A DNA stretch of 64,000 bases from Arthrinium phaeospermum (lineage: Eukaryota > Ascomycota > Sordariomycetes > Amphisphaeriales > Apiosporaceae), in assembly GCA_006503535.1 (NCBI GenBank), contig QYRS01000004.1, positions 248,001 to 312,000 of the forward strand, in the 5' to 3' direction. A program made the translations under genes and the position numbers. The notes under the pieces are model-generated. The model saw only the letters and a program-made list of their open reading frames with translations. It searched no databases and was not told where the DNA came from. This document shows, piece after piece, positions 55,921 to 64,000 of the stretch (position 1 is its first letter; each line of letters opens with the position of its first letter).

Positions 55921-57562
55921 TCATGTATTCTGCAGGTCCGAGTCCAGCCCTTGAATATAGCTGTCCCAGTCGAAATTATCCAAGTCGAGATCGAAAGAAT
56001 CTGACTGGACCTGTGATTCTGGAGCTGCCAGCCCAGATGAGTCGTCCAACATATTAGTGTCAAGCACCTCTGGTAGCAACTATCGACTCTCGGCATTAGC
56101 ATTTACTCTGTTTGGGGGGATGAGGAAGTCTCGAGGGAATAATGGGCTTTTTCCGAATTAACGGTTACTCTTTCCCTCATCAGACACTGGGATAACGGGG
56201 ATGAACACACAAAAAGCAAGGAATAAACACCGAAAGTCGCTTACCGGGAGGTTGGCGGTATGCTGGACGGCATTGGCGCTCGCACGATTTCCAACGTCTA
56301 CAGCGCTGTCTGGCAGAGATGCAACGGGCGGCAGCCCTCTAGATGCACTCGCTTCCATTCCATTGCCAACAGACATCATGGCATGGTATGGCGCCTCTTC
56401 ATCCGCCATCCTCGCAGCCCAGTGGTCGAACAACATGTCCAGAGCACGATTTGAAGCCGCTCGAAAAACAGTGTCTTCATCGGTCTGTTGAGACTCCAAG
56501 TTTATGCCTGCCGCTTGGATCTCGCGTCTCAATGTACTTGGACCGTGCTCGTGTAGGTATTCTCGGAACTCGTGTAGATCTTGCGACATGCCGGGTTCCA
56601 TGTATGGGGAGGCAGGTTTATTCTTTCCCGGCAAGACAATATCCCAGATGACGAACCACTTTTGCGACTCGGTATAGGTCTTATTTGATTTTCGCGACAG
56701 GGCGCGATGTTGGTCGTGTGAGATACCATCCAGACGTTCTTCAGCTCTGTACTCGCATGGCTGTTGGAGGTGGGCTTGGTGGCTCGCCTTGTCGGGAGAT
56801 ATGTGAAGACATCGCTCGCAGTAGGTTTCCCGGTAGTGAGCACGGGAAAGATGCTGCTTCACATACGATATCTTCGTCAACTCGATCTTGAAGCAGTTTC
56901 TGTGCCGACGTGGTTCATCTTTCCAGAATGGACAGGCGAAACGTTTCCTGTTGGGTGTATCGACTGTCCCTTTCTTCGAAGGGGGTCTGAGTTCCTGATC
57001 CTCATCGCCTGCTCTTTTCTGATTTGATCTTGAGGATTGCGACTTATATTGACTGGAGTTGGTAGAGGTGGACCGACGACCCCTGACGACCCATTGTCTC
57101 CATTGCCGCCTGTGGATGATTCCGTATTGGCTGTTCCTGAACCGGGAGTTCGAATATAGCATTGATGATTCAACCCATCCATTGCGCTGACCGCTTTGCT
57201 GTCAGAGTGAGACTGAAAACTGTTGCCTATTGTTAGTCAGTGCGAAAATGACTGTTATATTCTGAAGCTCTGCACCTCAGATCTAGTCACATTGAGGTAT
57301 GAAACAAGACGTAAACTGCTTACCGTTCGAAAAGCTCCAATGACGTAATTTGAATGGCCGCTTCTAGATGTGCGTCAAACTTCATATCTGCCACTTGCCC
57401 TTCCAGCTCATCACTTTCGGGTATTGACATCATGTCTGAATCGACCGAGCTGTCTTGCGACCAAGCGAGATGTTCCTCATCGCCGGATGCAGATACGGCT
57501 GATTTCGTTTCTGACGGGCTTCTTGGTCGATCTGTTCCCAGTTGGGATGCCTGAGCTGAGTC
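55921..57562 (-). CDS. Fungal C2H2-type zinc-finger protein
   Basis: The exons I can support are about 57562-57324, 57219 to about 56246 and 56067-55921. The first contains D-A-H-L-E-A-A-I-Q-I-T and is joined across 57220-57323. The central exon has a zinc-finger block: F-A-C-P-F, C-F-K-I, V-K-Q-H-L-x-R-A-H, C-E-R-C, ending in a Q-K-W-F-x-I-W-D-I helix. The last exon, after a 177 nt intron, encodes an acidic tail, D-L-D-L-D-N-F-D-W-D-S-Y-I, like an activation domain. Between 57070 and 56990 the frame changes; a 62 nt intron with a weak donor would fix it, otherwise it is a frameshift. The 5' end is not resolved: it may continue into the frames at 57674-58694. Family members are predicted regulators. 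Confidence 0.6.
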
Positions 57563-57673
57563 TGAACAACCGACAGTGTTGCAATGTTCAGTCTGAGGAC
57601 GAGTTCGAAAGACACTACTAGTGCATTAGCAAACATGCGCTTGATGTTCAAGTGGGTAGACCTACAGTTCATG

Positions 57674-58694
57674 CTAGAGCGCAGAATCGCGACCCGGGTT
57701 GCGTTCAAGGCTATCATCAAGAGGTTCAGGCGATTCTGCATAGGTATGGGGCCCAGCAGAGGAGTGATGTTGGTAATGTTGATGGCTTATGGTGCATTGC
57801 GAGTCGACTGTTTCCGGTGCGGCCAATTTTGATGCTACAGAGTCTGCAGTGTCGCTAGATCTCCTCGGCGGGCCTTTGTCAGGTAGCGGCAATCCTGGCT
57901 CTTGCTCGACCTTTTGCTGCTGCCTCTTGACGTCAGCCATAATCTCAATCCAGGGCCTCGGCTCATCTTCAACAACGTCAATATAATTTTTGACTCTTGG
58001 CCTCTTGATCTTATCCTTATGCTTTCGGGGGCGTTGGTGATGAATATTGAGGTCACTGCCTCGTATTAGACAGGATTCTGAATGAATGGAAAAGAAGTAG
58101 TGGGCCATACGGATCGGACCCTTGGTCCACTTGCAGCAACATGTATGGATCAGACAAGTCCTTCTTTCTATTTGTCGACTTCTCATTGTACCTCGCGCGT
58201 GGAGCTGCATCGGAGGTTTCTTGATATATTTGACGACCTAGGGGGACGCTTGCATCCTGCCAGAAACTCTCGGAGGATGCCACTCTAGATATGTCACCGA
58301 AATGACCATAGGTTTCATCTGGAAACTGATACCGGTTGCTGGCTGTAGACCCGTTCCAAGTGGAGTCATAGCGCCTGCCACTGTAGCGTACAGCATCGCC
58401 TCCCAAATATGAGTTCTTCATGGGATTGTTCCAATTCTGGGCAAACCCCTTCTCAAGCTCAGTGGACTTAGATAATGACATACCATCTAGATTTCCACTT
58501 GTTTGGCCTTTCTCCAGCAGTGGCAGGTTTGACGTGTCCGGCATATTGGCTCCTCCAGTGGTATCGTTGGATTTTCGAATCGTATCCGCTGATGATCCGG
58601 TGCCGACATTGGGATAATTTCCATCTCCATCATGTTCAGCCACGTCGCAAGAATTGGTGATTGACTTGAAATGGGAAAATGGGTCTGAATCCAT
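57674..58694 (-). CDS. Hypothetical coding region upstream of the zinc-finger gene
   Basis: Two overlapping open stretches. The first, 58694-58053, starts M-D-S-D-P-F-S-H and is Ser/Asn/Gly-rich with aromatic spots. The second, about 58100-57674, is Lys/Arg-rich (K-H-K-D-K-I-K-R-P-R) and then Pro/Ser-rich, ending in a stop at 57674. The basic stretch resembles a nuclear-localisation sequence. I could not find a convincing intron to join them, nor a donor before the 57674 stop that would lead into the zinc-finger exons. It may be the N-terminal part of that gene, a separate gene, or a decayed one. Confidence 0.4.
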
Positions 58695-59039
58695 TCTCCA
58701 TCAATAATGTATGTCCCGATGAACCGTGAATCAAGAGGTATAAATCCAAGCAAGTGGCTGTCTGATATATGTTTGATATATTGTAGAACATTAAAGTCTT
58801 GATAGGTTATATTTCTACTGTTTTATTTGTAAAAATCAAATGGAAGAGAACCAGTGTGGCATAGAACTGGCTTGCCAGCTGGGACAGAAAAGCCACCGAT
58901 GTGCCTTTGCTTTTTATTGGCTCGGTAAATTTTCATTCTTAGCCAATACGAAGTCGTGACACAACTTAGTCAATGACACTCCAGATTGGTTGGATTTACG
59001 CATGGCCGAGCTCCGACTTGGCAACAGCCACTGAACCAA
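58695..59039. other. Intergenic region
   Basis: Promoter of the leftward gene and 3' flank of the next leftward gene; no other signal. Confidence 0.35.
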
Positions 59040-59921
59040 TCAGGCCTTAGGCGGCGTAGCCATGGCCTGCTTCCTCCCTTCGATCCTCTTCCCCACGATC
59101 CACGTACCCAGCGCCATCACTGCTATCACAATCGGCACCCCTAGTCCCACGCCGATGCCAACGCCCAACCTCCACTTCCTATACTCGTCGCCGTGGCCGA
59201 TATCATTCTGGGCGTCAAGAAACCGGCCCGTTAGAGACGAGGTCACCATGAACCGGCTCGACCATAGGTCCGGTATACCGTCGCGGTATCCAGGGTACCG
59301 GCCCGGATGGGCCGCCTCGGGCTGACTGATGCTGATGACGGTCATCTTGCCACTGTAGACACTGTATGCTGCGTTAAGGAGGTGGGTCCTGTTGCTGCCG
59401 CTGGTGTTGGCCTCGCGGCCGTCGCCGTTGGTGGTCGTGTCCTCTTGGAGGAGGGAACGAACGATCTCTCCGGGGTTGAAGATGACCTGTCTCTCTGTGG
59501 TGTCTGTTGTTGTCGTCGCTCAGAATATTAGTCGTTGCGATCTATAAAGGAGTTTGCGGCTAGCTGGCTACTCGAGCCAAGTTGTTTCACTCTTTGGCGG
59601 GGCCAGGTTCGACTTACTGACTTCCCATGATACACCTTCGTCTAGTTCCCATTGGACTCTCACTGGCTTGTCTGTGTCCTGCCCCTGGAGCTTCCAGGAG
59701 ACTGCGTGGTTTACATTTTCAACCACAAGGGCGTAGTTGATATCCTGCGGATCAGCCGCTGGAGGGTAGACTCCTTCCGGGTAGTAGCAGCCAGAGCCAT
59801 GGGGATCGCACCATACAAAAGAAGTGAAGCATAATGGGTCTTCGCCGCAATCCATCTTGCTCGCATCCCAAGCAAGAGAGAACGTTGCCCAGAGAGCGGG
59901 TATAATAAGCGGGAGCAACAT
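59040..59921 (-). CDS. Type I single-pass membrane protein, secreted-like ectodomain
   Basis: Two exons (59921-59618 and 59518-59040) give about 260 residues. There is a clear signal peptide (M-L-L-P-L-I-I-P-A-L-W-A, about residues 1-18), then an ectodomain with four cysteines close together (C-G-E-D-P-L-C, W-C-D-P, C-Y-Y-P) and W-K-L-Q-G. A Thr-rich stretch and a N-x-S/T site follow. One Gly/Val/Ile-rich transmembrane segment lies near the C-terminus, with a short basic tail. This is the layout of fungal surface proteins of unknown role. The intron (59519-59617) has GTAAGT and a CTAAT branch. Confidence 0.77.
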
Positions 59922-60377
59922 CTTGGCCAGTTCCTAGACGGGAGTGTTTGGTGTTGTTGTTGTTGTTGTCCAAAAAGGAATTGCGAGTATTGTTGACTTG
60001 ATCACTTATCTGTTGGGAAGAGAATCAGCAAGGAGCCCTCACGTTAAGCAAGAATAAAGTGATATGCTCCTTTCACACAAACGAAGGAGGTGGATTTAGA
60101 CCGAAAAATCTTTTGCTGACGTCACTGTGAAATATCCACGGCAGCAGGTGGTGTACTCTTCTCAAACGATCAAATGACTCCAAAGGAATCCGCCAAGATC
60201 TCGTTTGGCGAGGGCGGCATAGGCACAGCCCATCAGAGAGTCGCGTTGGTTGTTTGATGGCCCGGCCAATCTCGGCTAAACATCACTGCGCAGCGAACCT
60301 TGTCCATTGACTCGGGCCACAGCGCGGTGCCGTGTTATGTAGTTCTCGAGGATTAGGATCAGAATACCCTGTCGCAC
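59922..60377. promoter_or_regulatory. Divergent upstream region
   Basis: No gene. It contains the palindrome TGACGTCA at 60117-60124, a consensus CRE/ATF-type bZIP site. Confidence 0.4.
60117..60124. promoter_or_regulatory. TGACGTCA bZIP-type site
   Basis: A perfect 8 bp CRE palindrome about 196 bp upstream of the type I membrane-protein start. One site can occur by chance. Confidence 0.3.
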
Positions 60378-60811
60378 ATGCCAAGATCGGTCCCTACCCC
60401 AAGAGCATACCTAGTGAGACCCCGCGCAAATTGTAACATGACATTGCAATTGTGGTACAATCAGGTGCAGTCTATCGATGCGGGGAGGACAACACCTTGC
60501 AGCGACGCTCGCAGCGCTCCGACGACCGTCTCGTTGTCAGCAATCTGGCCCACCAGAACGCCACGGAGCTGTGCGCCGCCCCCAACTCGTTTGGGCCGGA
60601 CTTCGTGAGCGTCGAGGAAGGGGTCTACTGCAACATGAAGACTCACGAGACGGCACCGCTCTGCGAGCGGGACAACAGGGCGCCCGAGTACTTTGACCAT
60701 ACCCACCCCGAGGGCCCCGCCATGGTGCGCCGCAATAGCAAACGAAGCCTCCGGAACCCTACCAAGGTCATCACATGGGGCGGGGACAAGAGCTCAAGTG
60801 CTCGCTTGTAG
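60378..60811 (+). pseudogene. Small Cys-containing gene remnant
   Basis: The 3' exon at 60465-60811 encodes about 115 residues with four cysteines (Y-R-C-G-E-D, L-C-A-A-P, V-Y-C-N-M, L-C-E-R-D). A 51 nt intron, 60414-60464 (GTGAGA...AATCAG), joins it to a short 5' stretch that reads H-A-K-I-G-P-Y-P-K-S-I-P. No start codon with a signal peptide is found upstream in that frame, so the 5' end looks lost or lies in an exon I cannot see. The composition suggests a small secreted protein (inference). I do not recognise the family. A transposon lies 64 bp after the stop. Confidence 0.45.
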
Positions 60812-60875
60812 AACACTTTGACTAGGTGCCCATCTCGCAGTTTTGAGTCCATTCTCTTGTTCTGTGTACTGTATA

Positions 60876-60918
60876 AGTTAAGCACCCCCTTAACGGACTA
60901 CCCCCTCAACAGACCAGG
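60876..60918 (+). repeat. Left terminal inverted repeat
   Basis: Pairs with 62742-62784 with seven transition differences. Confidence 0.88.
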
Positions 60919-62741
60919 GTTTGAAACACCCCCCTTTAGAGCTTACTACTACTTAATTTAATTATATATAAGTCAGTTTTAATCCCTCTTTTAAGTAAAT
61001 TATATCGTTTTAATCTTTTTTTTTTAAATTTTTTAATTAACACTATAATTAACAAGTTAGCTTTATAATGTGCGATTTAATTAGTATTAAAAGGCTAGTT
61101 ATTAAAACAAGCCGCTGCGAGTTAAAGGGTGTATCACATGATCTTAAGCGTACGTATTTAAGGCTAAATAAGCTGAAAAAGTTAAACTAGGCTCGTTAGG
61201 TATTTAGTATTATAGAAGAGTATTAGGTAACTTTATAGGCTTAATTTTAAGTTAAATTAAGTATTTCACCACCACACCTAGTGATTTAAATATTCGCCTA
61301 ACGTATATTTATAACTAACGGCAACCCTTATTAACTAGGAAAATACTAAGTTAACTACTTCTTTAAATGTAACCCTTTTATCAAATCTACTCTTTTTTAT
61401 AAGATGAATTTCTAACGCTTTAATAGCATCTCTAAGGAATATATAAAAGACTTCTTTAATCGATTTAACCTACCCTTCGTTAGAGCTATTTACCGCTTTA
61501 ATATTTAGAATATAAATGAGACCGGCCTTTAATTAAGTGTTAAAACTAATTAAAAGGTAATAAGCTTAGTAGGTATAAAACAATACTTTATTAAAAACTT
61601 TCTTAATAAAGAATAGGTATTAATAATCGAGTTAATTAACGCTAAAGGCTAAGCTATCCCTCTTTTTATTATATTTAAAAGTTAATAAGTTTAATAATAA
61701 TAATTCCCCCTTAATTTAAAAGACTAGGTAAAAAAAATAAATAACTAGCTTTTCTCTACCTCTTTTAAAGGTTAAAGTAATAATAAAACGGCTTTAATAT
61801 AATTAAAAAAGCTCTTTATCCCCTGGACTACCCCTGTTGAGAAAAGGTAATAAAGACTCTTTATCCTTAATAACTACTCCTCCTATGCCACCGAAGAGTT
61901 TATAAAGGAGTATTTAAAGCACTATATCTAACTCTATTTCCTCCCCCCTTATAACTCCTACTTCTTTTAACCCTTTAATCTTAACTCCTTCTTAGCGTTA
62001 AAACTTCGATATTACACGAAGGTTACCCTCTATTACTTAAATCTAAACAATATAATAATAAATAAAAAGAAATTCTTAAAATATTATATTAAAACTCGAA
62101 AAGTAGCCTTTAAATCTAACGTAATTCTAAAGGAGTAACGAACCATTAACATCTTCCCTAGAGATATTAATAAGCCCCTAAATAGCCGAAACCGAAAGTA
62201 CCCCTTAAAAAAGCTAAAATAATTATTAGTAACGTTTTTAAAAAACGAGTGGGCTGTTATAAACATTATTACACCTATTAACTTTCGTTAGGTTATTAAG
62301 ATTACTTATATATTAAATAAGGAAGATATATAACTTAATAAACTAATTTATAAAGTATTATTTCAAAAAGTTTAAAAAGGATTTAACTTTATAAACAACT
62401 AAGTTAATTAATTATAATACAAAAAGGCCTAATTAAAAATAAATTTAAAAAAAAAACGTATTAATAAAAAGAGGAAAGTACTCCCCGATAACAATTAAAA
62501 ATTTATTATTATAAGGGATATCCAATAGGTAAAAGGGGAGCTATAAGGGCCAATAAAGTTAGCTTTAACAATCGCATCGAATTCGTCGGCGTAAGAAGCG
62601 ATAAAAATTAATTCTAACGCCGAATTTAAAACTTAAAGCTTAATTAAAATGAAATTATAATAAAAAATATATTTTTATCATTTTTCATTAATTTTTAATT
62701 AAATTATTTATTTTATTAATATAATATATTATTATTTTTAA

Positions 62742-62784
62742 CCTAGTCTGTTAAAAAGGTGGTTCGTTAAGGGGGTGCTTAACT
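62742..62784 (-). repeat. Right terminal inverted repeat
   Basis: Reverse complement of the left terminus, followed by the second TA. Confidence 0.88.
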
Positions 62785-62786
62785 TA

Positions 62787-63277
62787 CGTGGAAGGATATA
62801 ACATCGGTCGTTATCGACGAGTCGCTTAATAGGACTTAGGCCTAGGGGTGATTTGTGTTTCTTTTTTCCTCGCTATATATGTAGCGGTAGACTGCAGTAA
62901 TGGACTGTATTTTTCATGACCGTTGGCTATGAACTTATGTTTAATGCAATTTTTTAAATGTGGCATAAAACAAATGGGAAGGACTCGAAGTGAAAGATGG
63001 CCATAAGTAAGACTGGCCTTGAGCATGACAGCGTAGGGTACCCATGGCAATGTTTACTACCCTGGAATTTTTGCGGAGACATGTTGGCACCACCTAAATT
63101 GAAAGCTCTTTGATTTCTGCGAGCAAACATCTGTATTTTGCAGCCAAACTTCGAAACGCTCTAGTGGTTCGTGGTCCCATTTTCCGGGTTCTATTGTGTG
63201 TGAAATGACTAGGGTCGTCCCCCACCCATATAGATACACATAGTGCACGCATCTTCCATCAAATCAACTGATAACTG
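62787..63277. other. Intergenic region
   Basis: No gene supported between the transposon and the tRNA. Confidence 0.35.
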
Positions 63278-63392
63278 TCTTTGGTAGTATAGTGGTCAGT
63301 ATGCGAGCTTGTCATCTATCTCTGTCCGGGAATTGAACCCCGGACTAGAAACATGCCCGCTCGAGACCGGGGTTCAATTCCCCGCCAGAGAG
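63278..63392 (+). tRNA. tRNA-Asp (GTC) with a 43 nt intron
   Basis: The acceptor arm TCTTTGG pairs with CCAGAGA (one G-T pair), with a 4 bp D arm, anticodon arm CGAGC/GCTCG with loop TTGTCAC, and T arm CGGGG-TTCAATT-CCCCG, discriminator G. The anticodon is GTC. Removing 63315-63357, between positions 37 and 38, leaves a normal 72 nt tRNA. T-runs follow at once (63393 on), fitting a Pol III terminator. The intron contains an inverted complement of the T arm (63328-63343 against 63367-63382), which could compete with folding. Confidence 0.87.
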
Positions 63393-63408
63393 TTTCTTTT
63401 TTTATATC
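63393..63408 (+). terminator. Pol III terminator of tRNA-Asp
   Basis: A T-rich run (TTTCTTTTTTTAT) directly after the discriminator base. Confidence 0.6.
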
Positions 63409-64000
63409 CGTATTAAGGCTTTATTCTAATATATAGACTTATTTTAATAAGGAGATATATTCCTATTAATCTTAACTTTTTTCTAAACGGGCGGAGTGTC
63501 TTATTATATTATATATACTTTAGGGGTGGAGGGGTTGTTTAACGCTGGCGCTTAAGGACGCATGATGATGGTTTTACCTTATGGCACCAAGTTGAGGTCG
63601 GTGGCAATTTGTCTTTCCTTACATTGCGAGGGTCATGCATTACTATCAGTATCTATTATACTACATGAATGGCATTATCTTCTGCTAGCTCGTAGCAAGT
63701 TGTGCATCCTAATTTCCAGTCGGAATAACCACTCAGGTGTCATTGTCATCATTGAAGACCAAGGCGTTGACTCCACTTACACCCCAGAGAAAGGAAACAG
63801 TTCCGCGAGTTCCTTAGAAGATTATTTATTATGGTAAAGACTCTATAAAAAGGGACCCAAGTGTAGTGTATACACAGGCCCGAGCTGTCCACCCTCGCCA
63901 AGACCCACTCATACTCTAGGTCGCTTGCCCCCCAACTTCTTATTCGTACTCTTGGTCTTAGTCTTGACCGGCCTACAGTGACCCGGATAAATCGACCTTC
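63409..64000. other. Right flank without a recognised gene
   Basis: A+T-rich to 63530, then an open frame at 63562-63837 (91 codons) with no domain. I do not call a gene. Confidence 0.35.

Larger units (their letters stand above)
60876..62784. mobile_element. Second Fot/pogo-like DNA transposon, TA target duplication
   Basis: The element is 1909 bp with inverted termini of about 43 bp (AGTTAAGCACCCCCTTAACG), flanked by TA at 60874-60875 and 62785-62786. The first 20 bases are identical and the later mismatches are all transitions. The interior is A+T-rich with stops throughout, though less extreme than in the first element. The termini differ from those of the element at 4651, so it is a different family member. 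Confidence 0.88.

Noticed and set aside
63315..63357. Inverted B-box-like sequence as a separate minus-strand tRNA
   Set aside because: No complete cloverleaf can be formed on the minus strand; only the T arm and part of the acceptor are present.
63562..63837. Open frame of 91 codons near the right end
   Set aside because: No domain, no promoter signal, and a position in low-coding-potential sequence.

Overview
The window is nuclear DNA of a filamentous ascomycete (Pezizomycotina, most likely a Sordariomycete; I cannot narrow it further). The evidence is short GT-AG introns of about 50-170 nt with CTAAC-type branch sites, fungal-only protein families (HET, NACHT/STAND NTPases, Zn2Cys6 regulators, F-box proteins, polytopic fungal membrane families), a Fot1/pogo-type transposon, and AT-rich blocks whose repeat copies differ almost only by C-to-T and G-to-A changes, which is the mark of repeat-induced point mutation (RIP).

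Layout. 1-6.9 kb: three paralogues of an unrecognised membrane-protein family (one divergent, two tandem); the third is cut by a 1.92 kb TA-flanked inverted-repeat element. 7.2-11 kb: a second paralogous pair, one copy frameshifted and one carrying eleven 14-residue LFG repeats. 11.5-12.4 kb: a single-pass membrane protein. 14.2-20.8 kb: a polytopic membrane protein, two tandem F-box paralogues and a third F-box-like gene. 21.6-24.8 kb: an NLR-like NACHT protein. 25.8-31.5 kb: an acyl-CoA thioesterase, a second polytopic membrane protein and a small His-rich protein ending in a CaaX box. 31.9-36.6 kb: a saccharopine-dehydrogenase-like oxidoreductase, a dual zinc-finger regulator and a short-chain dehydrogenase, which share a promoter motif. 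36.8-49.6 kb: a HET gene split by a 10.7 kb RIP-degraded LTR retrotransposon. 50.3-60.8 kb: an aldo-keto reductase, a membrane protein, an F-box-like protein, a C2H2 protein locus, a type I membrane protein and a small gene remnant. 60.9-62.8 kb: a second Fot-like element. 63.3 kb: an intron-containing tRNA-Asp.

The genes do not form one pathway. The window reads as an accessory compartment: local duplications, self/non-self recognition families (HET, NLR), F-box genes and transposon scars. Two insertions can be read at base resolution: removing each element plus one copy of its target duplication restores an uninterrupted reading frame (the third membrane paralogue; the HET C-terminus). The most plausible functional unit is the small oxidoreductase/regulator group at 31.9-36.6 kb. 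The least described families are the CGLI-motif membrane proteins at 0.3-6.9 kb and the LFG-repeat pair at 7.2-11 kb.
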